Counted from the first letter of the stretch, positions 10,384 through 22,191 are shown. The stretch is DNA of 64,000 nucleotides from Zygnema cylindricum (GCA_037447655.1 JBBHKE010001422.1:103532-167531), one strand, 5' to 3'. Made by a program: numbers and translations. Notes: generated from the sequence alone by a model not told the origin.

Positions 10384-11461
10384 TGTTTTGTTGAGATTTG
10401 AAATCTTTAGTTGAGTAAATAGAGTAGACCAAAAACACTTAGAATAGTTTCTAAGTAGTTGTATATAAGACTTACCTTTATTAGTGTTACAATAGCCAAA
10501 GTACAATAGAGTGTACCTCTTCAAGTTTTACGGAGTGGCGTCGACACGCATGACGCAGCAGACAATTGGAATCGCCGGATGAGACGGACGTAATCTGATC
10601 CGGATATCTCAAAAAATATATGGTACGACTATTTTTGGAGTCATACGGATATTTTGGAAGTATATAGTACGGAATGTTTTTATGATCATTAAATGGAAAC
10701 GTTAAGATATTTCGGAAATAAATTGTACGATACGACTTATGTTCATTGATTTTGAAAGATGTCGACGGACGCGATTCATTTGGGACCACGAGCATGATTC
10801 ACGTGGGATCGCAAGTGACGAGGCGTGATTTACGTGGGACCACAAGTGACGAAGCACTCAAGTGCTTCGTACCACACTATGACAGTCGGCTGGACTTTAG
10901 CGACTACCATGACTAAGCAATTGGAACATTTTGTATGGTTCGTCATCAAAAAATATTTGTATAACAAAGTTTTGTAGTTTAGTGTATTAGAAACTAGTTT
11001 TTCATTAATTAGGTTTTTGGAAAATAATAATTAGGTTTTTGGAGGTACTCTAGGTACAATAAAGTACAGGCTGGATACTTTGTTGTTAGTCAAGATAGTT
11101 TTGTAGTACGATCATTCGAATTAGTGTGACCAGTAGATACTCAATGTGAGTATATATTTTAGGACTTTTATGTTTCATCCAGTTTTGGGAATATGATTTT
11201 CTAAGGGCAGTTTTTAGGAAACGTCCAAATATCATATCTTATAGTTTACTAAGTCATCTAAGCTCCACTTTTGGTAATTGTCAGTTCACTGTATTGTGTA
11301 TTATAGTGGCAAATTTCAAGCATATTGGCTTTCTGAGTCATATTTTGTGTTAGTTCAAAGTTGGCTGTTGAGTAGATACTTTGATAATTTTTGTTGTTTT
11401 TCATGTCTACTTCCACTACTACTGTTGTTTCTCTGCCTGCAACAGTAGTTGTAGAACAACA
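10384..11461 (+). repeat. Family B 5' LTR, plus strand
   Basis: This is the inverted partner of 6462-7552. It ends GAACAACA directly before GGTTATGGGCC. The gag start codon at 11403 lies inside the LTR end. The exact left end (10384 or about 10389) is uncertain because the first bases are a T-rich run. Two copies of the 31-bp G-box repeat lie near 10795-10855. Confidence 0.8.
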
Positions 11462-12996
11462 GGTTATGGGCCTTTCATCAAGAATTCGTATCTTCAATGG
11501 CCAAAAGTATGTTACTGGGCGGCGATGGTTAAATCGTTGTTTGAAACTGTTGACTTATTGGGGGTCTTGGATGGCTCCCTTGATGAAACAGATCCAACTT
11601 GGGCGACAAAGAATTTAATGGCAAGGAACAAACTAATTCTTTGAATTTCAGAAAATTTGGTTATGTCTCGACTGAAAATGAAGAAGGCGAGTGAGATTTG
11701 GACATCGCTAAAATCCGCTTTTGAGAAAACAAATGTTCAAGAGGAGCTCTTGGTGGCTGGAAATATTTGGGGATACAAATACTGGGGGGGAACTATGGTC
11801 GAGTATTGTGACAATTTTCGTGCACTCATTGATGCTCACTCTTATGCTGGGGGGTCATTTCCTGAGTTCCAACTGGCAGCTTTGCTTTTTAGAGGTCTCC
11901 CTACTAGCATGAAAGGTGTGACTGTTCAATTAAAGAGTCATGATAAAGCAAGGTGGTCATTTCAGTTAGCGTATAATCTTATACTGTAGAAAGAAACTAA
12001 TAATAAACTCCTTGAAAAAGAAGGAAAAGTTGAAGCATTTGCCAAAGATTTTGACAAAAAAAATCAGATCAATCAGAATCGGAGTCAGTTTAACCAGAAT
12101 CAGAATTAGTTTAATCAAAGGAAGAATAGGCCATCTACTACTACTTGTTTTTATTCTTTTAAGAAGGGTCATGGATACAAGTACTGTCCTAAACTAAAGA
12201 AGACTAATGAGACAGGGTTATACTAGCCAGGTTGGCAGCAAAGCCAATATCACAAATGTTTTTTTGGAAATCCTTCCCGTAGAAATGCTCTTTTCTCAGC
12301 TTTTGCCACTGATGCAGATGAGTCTCTAAGCTTCAATAAGCAAGAGGAGGCGGAGTTATTTGCTATGGGTGCTGCCATGGAGGGTCTAAAGGATGCAGGA
12401 TGGATCATGGACACGGGAGCGTCTGCCCACATGTGCTGGATCAAGGCGGTTTTTACAAATCTGCAACAAACATCTCCAAAGATTATCTACTATGCTTGTG
12501 GCATGAGTGCTCAAACCTCAGCTGAGGGTGATGTATCTTTGATGGTAGACGTGGGGGGAAAGTCGGTAGAGAGAACCATTCTCAATGTTTTGTATGTTCC
12601 AGATTTTAAGTAAAATCTTTTATCTACATTTTTAGTGGAGAACAAAAGCTTTGAAGTTGTTATGAAAGAGGGGGTTGTAAGCAAGAAAGGGAAAGTCGCT
12701 GCAACAAGAACTAGAGATGCTAGCAAAATGTACCAGATGGACATTGCTAAATATAAGGAAATTGATGTTCTCAACTCCAGTGTCCTAATCGATATTGAGT
12801 TGTGGCATAAGAGATTAGGACACATGAATTATGATAGTCTAAAAAAAATGGTGAATTCGGGAAAAGTTGATGGAGTTTCTCTCACATCTCATCCTATAAA
12901 AACATGTGATGGTTGTTCACTTGGCAAGATCCACAAATTGCCATTTCCACAAGAAACAAACCATAGATCGAAAATAATTCTCTGCGTATGGAGTTG
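11403..12996 (+). pseudogene. Family B copia gag-protease-pre-integrase remnant (B1)
   Basis: Gag begins MSTSTTTVV at 11403 in the LTR. It shifts frame near 11505 and continues with stops through 11989. The zinc knuckle near 12150 has lost cysteines (CFYSFKKGHGYKYC). The protease motif DTGASAHMC is intact at about 12410-12436. The pre-integrase zinc region (LWHKRLGH, CDGCSLGK) runs to about 12960. The element stops there, where a family A LTR-like relic begins. Integrase core, RT and RNase H are missing. Confidence 0.85.
11462..11473 (+). promoter_or_regulatory. Primer-binding site of element B1
   Basis: GGTTATGGGCCT follows the LTR end and matches the initiator tRNA-Met anticodon arm, with one change at the last base relative to A1. 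It is read in frame as V-M-G-L. Confidence 0.8.
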
Positions 12997-13155
12997 AGGC
13001 AGCCATGGCTCCACCAGCCTGTATATCCTTCATTGACTACAACAAGTATGGGGGGTAGAGTGAAGAGGTGAAGGAAGGCTGCTTGCGCTTTTACTTTTGT
13101 TGTTTTTACTAATAAATTCAGACCTAAAAAATACCTTATAAATCTAAAATTTTCA
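12985..13155 (-). repeat. Short relic of a family A LTR start, minus strand
   Basis: It resembles 54565-54700 by eye. Shared stretches are GCCATGG(C/T)T, GA(C/T)T(A/G)CAACAAGT, GGCTGC/ACTGCC and ATTCAGACCTA(A/G)AAAATAC. It lies at the junction between B1 and the next pol fragment. Alignment is poor, so the limits are rough. Confidence 0.4.
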
Positions 13156-15215
13156 AGAAAGTCTACTTTAAGGCAGATAAAGGTAGCCAACGAATGTTTA
13201 GACTTAACCTGAGTAATGAAAAAAATAATGCTTATTATTTTGGTGTTCCAAAGTTGATGATTTGGCATAAGTGGTTGGGGCATGTGCATTTTGATAGGCT
13301 GAGGGAAATGAAGAAGCTTGGTGTAGTAGAAGGCATGCAATTTTAGGATAATAAAATGGAGGATGACTGTAGTGGGTGTGCTCAAGGTAAGGCTCATAGA
13401 CTTCCCTTTCCCAAAGCTGCAACATATAGGGTTGAGAAAGTACTATATTTGGTCCACAAAGATATTTGGGGACCCGCAAAAGTTCCTTCGGTAGGAGGGA
13501 AGAGGTTTATGTTGACAATAACCGATAATTGGTCTAGAGATTTTAGAGTCTACTTCTTAAAAACAAAATCCGAAACACCAACTTACTTCAAAAAATATAA
13601 AGCCTGGAGTGAGAAGTTGCATGAAACCCTAATCAAGAGAATAAGGAGTGATAATGGGGGGTAAAATACCTCTAACAAGTTTGAGGAATATCTAAGATAT
13701 GAAGGAGTTTAGCAACAGAAAACAATACCATTTAACCCGAAACAAAATGGGGAAGCTGAGAGGTTGAACTGAACAATAGGAGATGGTGTATGCAGTATGT
13801 TGGCCGACAAGAAAATATGAAAGAGATTTTGGGCAGAAGTCATGAACTGTGCCATCTTCATTTAGAATAGATTCCTTACCACAGCCGTAAAAAGAATGAC
13901 ACCTTATGAGAGACGGGTTGGGAGGAAACCATATATCTCTCACCTTCAAAGAATTCGGTAGCCAAGCTTGCAGTCTTGACACAGATAGGAAAAACTGGAA
14001 ACTAGATGCTAAAGGAAAATTTCGATACTTTGTAAGATATGATGAGGATGTCAAGGGATATAGAGTGTATGACTTAGCAAAGAAAGATATCATTCTGGTG
14101 AAACACCTAGTTGTCATGGATGAAGGGAAGTCATTTGACCCCTTCAAAGATACCAAGTAGATAAGAATCAAATTTGAGTCCGAAACTGAGGAGAACTTGG
14201 TCGTTCGTGAAAAGGATATGAGTGAAACAAAAATTGCAGATTCAAGGGAGATCCAAGAAACAAAAGATCCACCAAAAACCTCACATATTCCTATGAAATT
14301 CGAGGAGACAGACGAGGAGGAACCGGTAACGAATCTTATAGATACGGGAGCCGATAAGACAGTAAGGAGAAATCTAACACTTTCCTCCATTCCAGCTTCG
14401 GAGTTTAACGGAGGGTGAAGGAGCACCAAAAGGATACAAGAAAAACAGGCCGCTCACAAGGTAAATAAACTATCTCACCCTGATGAGCCTCAGTCATACT
14501 CGGAGGTTGTGAACAGTCCGGAGAAAGTTAAATGGATTTGAGCCATAAATGATGAGATGGCCTCCATCATCGAAGAAAATACTTGGGAACTAGCGGAATG
14601 TCCTCTAGCCAAGAGCCGATTAGGTATAAATGTGTGTTAAAATTAAAACTGAACCCAGATAATACCATTGAGAGATATTGGGCTCGGTTGGTAGCAAAGG
14701 GGTTCACCCAAAAGAAGGGGATTGAGAATGAGGAGACTTTTGAGCCAATTGTTCGGTTGTTATCACAAAGGATTCTCTTCAGTTTGGCACCAGCGGAAGA
14801 CATATAAATACACCAGATGGATATAAAGACCGCCTTTCTCAATGGTGAGTTAGAGGAAGAATTCTCATGCGGCAACCAGAGGGGTTTGTGGAGGAAGGAG
14901 AAGAGAGCAAAGTCTGCAGGCTCATAAAGTCTTTATATGGATTGAAGTAGGCTCTCCGACAGTGGAATTACAAACTAGATGAGTTTCTCACCGGTAAAGG
15001 ATATATCCGGATCAGCTGTGACCATTATATCTATATGTTTAAAGATGAGAAAGGTGTGATTTTAATTTCAATTTATGTGGATGATCTGTTGGTATTACGT
15101 AAGTCTTTGGAAAAGATTAGTAAATTAAAGAAAGATCTTAGAAGCATATTTGACATGAAGGATTTAGGGGAGGCAAGATATATTTTGGGTGTTGAAATGG
15201 AGCATCAAAACCTAT
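13156..15215 (+). pseudogene. Family A pol fragment (integrase and RT), plus strand (A2)
   Basis: The reading is close to A1 throughout. It begins before IWHKWLGH and DCSGCAQGKAHRLPFP (about 13375). The integrase core has RSDNGG at about 13645 followed by stops. The late integrase (SHLKVFG equivalent) is frameshifted near 13940, followed by a linker and RT with YVDDLLVL at about 15075. At least eight stops and several frameshifts are visible. Gag, protease and RNase H are missing. It is cut at 15215 by a family C LTR in opposite orientation. Confidence 0.88.
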
Positions 15216-15717
15216 ACATGTTTTAATCACACCAAAAACTAATCTACCAACATTGCACAAATATATTCAAATAGTAGCCGTACAAGTATTCGCCGCTTGC
15301 TGAGTCATCAATGTCCGGATGCGTCCATCCGGCTGTTGCAACAACACCTGTAATCTTAGTCACTTGTGGTCCCTCTATGAATCTCATCCGTCGATTTGAA
15401 TCATATCAACCACGACTGCGTTGTCTCGTACAAGACCATTCCAAAATAGCTGCTTTCCTTTTTGTCCGTCAGATCGTCTAATTTTGCCCGTCAGCCATGT
15501 GACATGTGTAATAAATCGTCCGTGACTTTTCCTGAATACTTGCGAGTTATGTGGTGATGACGCGTTGTCCTGTAAAGTACATTACACTCTACTATACTTC
15601 TGCTACTATCACATTAAGTTAGGTAAGTATTATAGGACTTTGAACAAAATATATTATAAGTCGTATGACCTCCCTCACACACCTATTTACTGAGGCTTAA
15701 AGCTTTCCAAAACAACA
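15216..15717 (-). repeat. Partial family C LTR (U3 part), minus strand
   Basis: On the minus strand it starts TGTTGTTTTGGAAAGC at 15717 and matches the first part of the LTR at 24638-25574, including TATTCGCCGC(T), TGTCCGGAT and TAAGTATTATAGG. The 3' half is missing at the junction with A2. Confidence 0.75.
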
Positions 15718-16460
15718 CGAACCTCCGACTGGCAGAGCATGGCGTAGCCGTTAGATCTTACCAGTCTGTCATAGAAGTTTGCTAAAATACGTAGGGTGTG
15801 ATAAATACTTAAACTGTGTTATAATCTTTAATCCGATTAACGGACATATGAATGAAAGAACATAAAACTAGTTAACATTTGGTGTTAAAGTGATCCTACA
15901 CAAAACAAATGAATCGGACATTTTTTCGACGGCTAACATATAACGTCGGTTTTTATCTAAAGACAAATATCCCCCCGATATCCCGGAATGGTCACTTTTG
16001 CGTTTTTGGACGTGGCATAACCTGGCGCCACGTGGAGAGATGATATTCGATCGCGAGAATTTTGGAGAACATACGGATGAGTAACATGTAGACACGCGTC
16101 CACTTAAAGGCCTTGTCGTACACAGGCCGTACAGAAAGGACATCGTCTATAGTACCTTTCTGTTCTTTACAGTTATTTGATTGGATCGTATTGTAGTAGA
16201 TAGGGGTTGTGAGAGGGAAGTAGGACTTAGCATATTTTTTTGGACAGTCACCTCTCTCTTTGAGAGTGTGTATAAATTGGCATCTTTGCCACCTCATAAC
16301 TTATCAGCTGGTTGGCCGTTTTCAGTGTTTCTTTTTGCTACGCTCTCAGAGGAGTCCAAACTGCACAGAGGAGCAATTAGATTGTTAATTTTTCTGCTTG
16401 GGCATTAGTGGTTGTGGCTTAAAGTGAGCTAGTTAAAAAATACGTGGAGGCTTCTTGAAT
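15718..16460 (+). repeat. Old diverged family A-like LTR relic
   Basis: Landmarks in the same order as A1's LTR are AGCCGTTAG near 15750, TGATTGGATCGTA and AGTAGATAGGGGTTGTGAGAG near 16180-16215, AGGACTTAG, CACCTCTCTCT, TTTTTGCTACGCTCTCAGAGGAGTC near 16333 and GAGGCTTCTTG near 16446. It is strongly diverged and fused to the RNase H end of element C1. Confidence 0.6.
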
Positions 16461-18600
16461 TCTGTGGTCCAATAGAGGACACATCATTGCCTCGTGACTT
16501 TCTGAAATTTGCTGCCCAAGTCGCGTTCCCAATTTGCAAAACGAATTTGGTGGTGGATTTTAGGCTTGGTTTGTCGTCATAGCTAGCATCACTCCATGTT
16601 TGCAGCTTTAGTTCTCCTCTGCCTATTGTGAGTTTGAGGTCTTTAGTTCCTGTCAAATATCTTAAGACTTTTCTTGCTGCATCATGGTCAAATTTTCTCA
16701 GATACTGTAGACTCTTGCTCAGTACCCCAACTGCTGCAGCAATGTCAAGACGGGTACTGTTCATGAAATATATTAAACTTGCCTCATCAATCTGTAAGGT
16801 ATTAGTGTCATAGGATCATCTTACCTTGACTCTAAATACTCACTAACAATAACACCCGGTTCTGTCTCATCTCCCTCTAACTTCTGCCAAAACTCTATTA
16901 GAGTTATACACCCTTTTGACCCCCGCAATCTATACTCATCTAACATGTTTCCAATGGCCTCTTTTTCAGTCAATTTTTAAAATCCGTTATTTCCTACCTT
17001 TCTCCCTAAACACCCAAAATATATTTCGCCTCCACCTCGAAGCGTGATTTTAAGGCAATTTTGATTTTATTAATTTCAACCATTGATTTGCTAATTAGTA
17101 ATAGATCATCTACATACACCGCTATATACACTATCCCATCCTCACCCTTTAGAACGTAAACAAAATGATCAGAGCTTATCGTTTTAAATCCTAGGCTAAT
17201 TAAAAATTCATCAAGCTCCAAATTCCATTGCATAGGGGCCTGTCTAGGCCGTAGAGAGATTTTAACAATTTACATACTAAGTGCCCTTTTCTTGGCTCTG
17301 CATACATTTCAGGCTGCTGCATGTAAATGATCTCTTCTAGCTCTCCATGCAAGAAGGTTTTTTATACATCCATTTGATGTATTTCCAAATCTTCTAAAGC
17401 ATCTACGGACAGCAAAATCCTAGCGGTCGGAAATCTTACAAGTGGAGAAAATGTTTCTTCAAAATCAATTCTTTTCTTTTGATTATAACCCTTTGCCACA
17501 AACCTAGCCTCATATCGTTCAATGGTATTATTGGGATTTAACTTCACCTTGAATACCCATTTTTTTCCTATTGCTTTTTAGTTCGGGGGAAGATCCAAAA
17601 GCTCTCATGTCTAAGCCTTCATGATCGACTTCATTTCGTCGTTAGCTGCTTCGATCTAGTGATGTCGTTCTGGTGAAAAAAAGGCCTCCCGAATGGTCAG
17701 AGGTTCCCTTGAGGCAACAGAGTAGGAAAAGTGGGAGTTTGTTTGCAACCGACTACTAGATTGTCTTCCTCCCGTAAATTCTAAGGCTGAGATCGTAGGA
17801 TCTCTCGCATTTGTTTTTATTCTCTGTGTAGAATGAGTAAGATTCAATTGCTGTTTACCGGGCTGAAAATGAACTTGTTGAGGAATTTGGAGATTTTCAG
17901 AAACCGGTGTCACCACGCGAGTCTTTTGCATCTGTGTGATAATCTCTTGTTTGCATTCTAAAACGACATATTCTTGTTTTTTTTTTGCTGTTTTTGTTGG
18001 TCTATCATTTGAAATAACTATACCGAGTCAAGCTCATCTTTTACAATAATTTTCCTTGCTACATTTATTTTTTGTTTATCAAACACAAAGACTCTATACC
18101 CTTTGGAGTGATCATCATAACCCAACAAAATACCCGGTAATCCTTTCTGTTCCATTTTCTATCTATCTTTAGATGTATCTAAAATAAAGCATTTACTTTA
18201 AAAAACCTTAAAATGACTAAGATCGAGTTTTTTACCAGTCTAGATTTTGGAAGGAGAAGTCTCTACCAATCTTAACTCTATTCTATTCTTTATATAAACA
18301 TCACAATTTAATGCTTCAGCTTAGAATTTCGGATCTACAGTTTTATCTGCAAGCATGGATCTACATCTATTTGTGATAGTTCTATTTAGTCTTTTTGAAA
18401 CCCCATTTTGTTTCGGTGAATATGGAACAGCTAGCTGATGACTTATACCTTCTTTAAGTAGAAAATGTTCAAACTCTTTTGACGTATATTCGCCGCTGTG
18501 TTATAGAATTGGCAGACCATGTAGTTTCTCCACCCATGCTTTGTAGTGTTCGAAGTAGCTGAAGACGTCACTCTTGTCTTTTATAAAATATACTTTAGTA
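16461..18600 (-). pseudogene. Element C1, 3' half: integrase, RT, partial RNase H (minus strand)
   Basis: On the minus strand this continues the integrase interrupted at 18600. It holds the second half of the integrase (about 18590-18000), an RT beginning near 17547 (LNPNNTIERYEARFVAKGYNQ) with YVDDLLLI near 17120, and RNase H to about 16470 (TWSDASYDD). Many stops and frameshifts are present. RNase H is truncated by the relic LTR, so the 3' LTR is lost. Confidence 0.88.
18596..18600. repeat. Target-site duplication TAGTA, left
   Basis: Identical to 22989-22993 after the 3' LTR; lies within the C1 integrase coding region. Confidence 0.9.
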
Positions 18601-19397
18601 TGTTGTTTTGAAAAGTCAGTTTCGTGCGTAACTGCTAATTGGATTTAATATGGAGGTTTGAATAGATTCACGGATTGGGGGAGCGAACGGATTGATAATT
18701 AAAGTTACGTAAAAGACTCATTGAGTGGTGTGAACAAGCAATGACAAATGGACGGCGGATCGCGAAGCGATCCGATGTAAAATAAACGGAATGTTGAAAT
18801 AGGCGCCGCCGGTACGGAGCAGCTGCGACGCAGTTAAGTCAACGCAGTTGCGGCTATTTTCATGATCCGTACGGAAAGCGCAGCCAGCGCAACTACGGAT
18901 AATATGAAAAGGATAGATTTCAAGTAATGATGATTAAACGATAGTGGTAGCTTAGTGGTTGCTTAGTGGTAGCTTAGTTTTTGACATATGAAGAGTACGG
19001 TGTAAATATTCTGTACAACAGAGGTTTGTCCTTTTGACTAGTTAGGTTATTAGAGTAGATACAGTACGGCTGGTATGCCTCCGTACTCTGAGTATAACTT
19101 GCAGGACTTAGATTATTTTATGTATCGCAGTCAAGTTAATCAAAGCTATGGCAAACTGTTTTCTGCATCTTTGACCTGTTGGTGTGATCATTCTGATTGG
19201 TGCTTTCATGTGAAACTTTGTGGAGTTATTCTATGATATAGAATCTATATGTGTGTGAAGTTTCATTGTCTTCCAGTATCTGTGTAAGATTCTATGAACA
19301 GTCTAAGTGGTTAGTTTGTGAAGTTGTCAGCTGTTTTTGAGGTAGTCTGTGGGTGTTTCCGTGAGTAATCAATGGCTGAAATAAGCTATGGACAACA
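18601..19397 (+). repeat. 5' LTR of the gag-only element
   Basis: It starts TGTTGTTTTGAAAAG and ends GGACAACA, with the gag start codon 26 bp before its end. It contains the perfect hairpin CGGATCGCGAAGCGATCCG at 18756-18774 and GCAGC/GACGCAG-rich motifs around 18830-18890. Confidence 0.94.
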
Positions 19398-21120
19398 GGT
19401 TATGGGCCCACACCCATGGCTACCTATATTTGATGGATCAAAATATCACTACTGGAAGTGTGCGCTCGAGAGCTACTTCGAGATGATGGAACTAATGGAT
19501 GTGGTGGACGGTACCTTGGCCGAAACTTCAAATGGATGGAAAAGTAAAAATCATGAGTGTCTAAGGGTTATTAAGAACTCCTTGACTCCGGATTTAGGAA
19601 TGTCATACATAAGTGTTAAAAAGGCAGCTGAATTATGGATGTGCTTAGAAAGTATGTATGCAAAGACTTCTTTATATCATTGGCTTAGTAGTGTTACCAA
19701 AATAGTTGAACACAAGTATGTAGGAGGTAGTATGGAGAAACACTGTATTGACTTACAAGTATTATTTGCAGAAAATGATTTGGCAGGAGGAAACTTTACA
19801 GATGCTCAACAAGCTATCTTGTTAATGAGAAGTCTACCTAAAGAATATAAGAGTGCACTAGATCGATTGACTTTAATTGATAAAAATGATTGGAGCGTAA
19901 CTGTAGCTAGACGAGTTATTTTAGATGAAGAGGCTAATAGAAGGGTCTTATCAAGTGAAAGGAATATAAAAGAATCTAAGTCACAGTTTCAGAAATTTAA
20001 AAGTAATAGTGAGTTCGGAGATCGAACAAAGAATTGTTTTTACTGTAATGATTTAGGACATACCTTCAGGGTATGTCCATCGTATAAAAGTGCATGTGTT
20101 ACACGAAATTTCAGAGATGGATGGGAAAACAACCTAGTTCGAACCCCAACAAGAAAGGAATCAAGTGACTTCGTGAGTGAGAGACAAGACTCGACAAATG
20201 ACAAAAGGCATACATCGTGTGTTGACGAATTTATCTACTTACCGACCGTGTGTGTTGTTTGGAATGGAGTAAAGGAGGAGGTGACAGAAAAGGATTTGGT
20301 GTCTGTCCCTTTTCACGACGTCAGATTGGTGAGTAACAAAGAGTTAAAGGAGGAAGAGTTATTTGAAGTAAGAGAAATTAGAGGAAGTGAAGGTTACTTG
20401 GAAGTGGAAGCCGAAAAATACTTAAACATAAAGACTAATAAATTTAACCCAGTATTTCTAGAAGGACCGGGTGAAGATATGAAGAAAACTGGAATCAGGA
20501 ATGAGGTGTATAATGTGGAAAGAGGTGAAATGAGTTATGCCACCGAAGATAGTGTGGTGAAGGACAAAAGAGAGAAGGACACGATTTTTGTGACCTTATC
20601 AGATGACAAATCTATGAGTGAAAATTGCTTACAAGAAAGGTTGTTAACTAAAGTAAGAGGAGTTGAAGGAAGAGATGGACACTTTGAAGCAGAAACTAGA
20701 AATAAGGTGGACGTGAAAATTGGTGAACTAGGAGAAGAACAAAGAAAAACTGTTCAAAAAATTGGAGTGAGAAAAGAAGTTTGTGGGAGTGAAAAATGTA
20801 ATAGAAATGCAAAAGTTAAAAATATAGGAAAGGAAAATAGCAAGAAAATAGTGCAGCTGAAAAGAAGAAGAATCAAAATTAGAATTTCTCAGATGAATGA
20901 AGTTGATGGAAGTAGCAAATGTATGGAGAAAAACATAAAGGTGAAACATAAAACTAGTATTTTTGACATTAAACGAGGAGAAAATTGTGACAGAAGTGTA
21001 AACTTTCAAACAAGACAAAAGATCATGAGGAAAACAAAAAGAAGATGTAATATTCAAAGGATCAGGGGTAGAAGAAAACATGCTCAGAAAGTGATCAAGA
21101 GAAGAGAGCAAGAGAAATGA
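19372..21120 (+). CDS. Gag-like protein of the non-autonomous element (582 aa)
   Basis: The N-terminal 190 or so residues align with the copia Gag of the other families (VMGPHPWLPIFDG, then YHYW, LMDVVDG and WMCLESMYAKT). This is the UBN2-type capsid region. A CCHC zinc knuckle, CFYCNDLGHTFRVC, lies at residues 222-235. Beyond it is a charged extension of about 345 residues without protease motif. It contains an imperfect repeat of about 50 residues (about 332-383 and 427-478, sharing VR...G...E and IR/VRxEV) and ends in a Lys/Arg-rich tail (about 490-582, with KRRRIKIRI and RKTKRRC). The tail suggests RNA/DNA binding or nuclear targeting, which is inference. The ATG lies in the 5' LTR. The ORF is intact, which argues that it was under selection for some time. 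Confidence 0.9.
   Translation: MAEISYGQQVMGPHPWLPIFDGSKYHYWKCALESYFEMMELMDVVDGTLAETSNGWKSKNHECLRVIKNSLTPDLGMSYISVKKAAELWMCLESMYAKTSLYHWLSSVTKIVEHKYVGGSMEKHCIDLQVLFAENDLAGGNFTDAQQAILLMRSLPKEYKSALDRLTLIDKNDWSVTVARRVILDEEANRRVLSSERNIKESKSQFQKFKSNSEFGDRTKNCFYCNDLGHTFRVCPSYKSACVTRNFRDGWENNLVRTPTRKESSDFVSERQDSTNDKRHTSCVDEFIYLPTVCVVWNGVKEEVTEKDLVSVPFHDVRLVSNKELKEEELFEVREIRGSEGYLEVEAEKYLNIKTNKFNPVFLEGPGEDMKKTGIRNEVYNVERGEMSYATEDSVVKDKREKDTIFVTLSDDKSMSENCLQERLLTKVRGVEGRDGHFEAETRNKVDVKIGELGEEQRKTVQKIGVRKEVCGSEKCNRNAKVKNIGKENSKKIVQLKRRRIKIRISQMNEVDGSSKCMEKNIKVKHKTSIFDIKRGENCDRSVNFQTRQKIMRKTKRRCNIQRIRGRRKHAQKVIKRREQEK
19398..19411 (+). promoter_or_regulatory. Primer-binding site of the gag-only element
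   Basis: GGTTATGGGCCCAC is identical to the A1 site over 14 bases, directly after the LTR and in frame inside Gag (residues V-M-G-P). Confidence 0.87.
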
Positions 21121-22191
21121 TTTTCTGGAGAACGTGAATTTAGAGAAATCTTAATTTTGGAAAAACTTATATTATAAGCATGTCTTATACAGTCTACTTC
21201 GTTTGACATTCTATTTTTGGTAGGATCTTAGATTTGGTGTTCTTCCTTGTTGAGTTAGTTAATAAGAAACGAAAAGATTTATTTATGTATTTTTGAAGAC
21301 GAAGGAGGTGGCGGAATCAATGGCTTGTTCAAAAACGAAAAATTCGGGAGACATGGCAGAACGCAGCAAAAGCAGTGGAGAATCATTCGAAGAAGTTCAC
21401 GTCGCGAAGCTGTGACACAGCGTAGTAGCGCAAAGAAAGCAGTGGAGAATCATCAGAAGAAGTTCGCGTCGCGAACAGCGACGCACCATAGCGACGCAGC
21501 GAAATGAGTGGTGACGTATGACACTTACACGCTGATTATTTTATTCCTGGTGAAGGCAACTAAATATTCAGGGGTTATGCATTTATGGCGTAAGAGGAGC
21601 TATTACAGGACACTTTTTGAAAGAAGGCAGCAAGCGACTGAGAATTGGCAGAGGGCAGCAAAAGCAATGGCGACGTCGGGAAAGCACTGGTGATGTGTTA
21701 TTTTTGCTAAATTTATTGTATGATGAACAATAGAGGTTGATACAGAATTTTGAATATTTAAATAATTTTTATTTGGAAACATTTGCGTACAGCATGGCCT
21801 AATGAGTCTAAAGCTTTAGGGGAGTGTAGAATTTGAAAGCTTTAGTCTCAGTAGATGAGGCTATGAGGAGAAAGTTAAAGGTGAAAAAGAGCAGCAGTTA
21901 GGAATGCGATGTCAAACTAGCGCAGCATAGCAGCATAGCAGTACACGCTGCACTTTGTATTAATACTGCGCTGCGATGTCAAACTAGCGCAGCGTAGCAG
22001 TATAGCAGTACACGCTGCACTTTGTCTTCATACTGCGCTGCGATGTCAAACTAGCGCAGCGTAGCAACATAGCAGTACACGCTGCACTTTGTCTTCATAC
22101 TGCGCTGCGATGTCAAACTAGCGCAGCGTAGCAACATAGCAATACACGCTGCATATTTTTCTGGGTGCACGAAACTAAATTTTCGGGGAAG
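21121..22191 (+). other. Noncoding 3' interior of the gag-only element
   Basis: No protein domain is visible. It contains a near-repeat at 21372 and 21439 (GCAGTGGAGAATCAT, 67 bp apart), a PPT-plus-LTR-start look-alike at 21817-21850 (AGGGGAG then TGTAGAATTTGAAAGC) resembling family C ends, and a 67-bp tandem repeat. The purine-rich end before 22192 is the likely plus-strand primer. Confidence 0.7.
21906..22153. repeat. 67-bp tandem repeat, about 3.7 copies
   Basis: Copies start at 21906, 21973, 22040 and 22107, each beginning GCGATGTCAAACTAGCGCAGC and rich in CAGC/CTGC. All bases of the unit are conserved, with no variable spacers. Related CAGC-rich motifs precede the family C LTR at 44990-45130. 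Confidence 0.9.

Noticed and set aside
12894-13397. 167-aa minus-strand open frame
   Set aside because: Spans the B1/A2 junction antisense to pre-integrase coding; no domain recognised.
13692-14429. 245-aa minus-strand open frame
   Set aside because: Antisense to the integrase/linker of A2, whose plus-strand reading matches A1 closely.
21817-21850. A separate LTR start inside the gag-only element
   Set aside because: AGGGGAG-TGTAGAATTTGAAAGC looks like a family C element end, but no LTR body, end or TSD follows. It is probably an internal relic or an old recombination scar.
21906-22153. CRISPR-like 67-bp repeats
   Set aside because: Units are conserved end to end without variable spacers; it is a minisatellite inside a retrotransposon.
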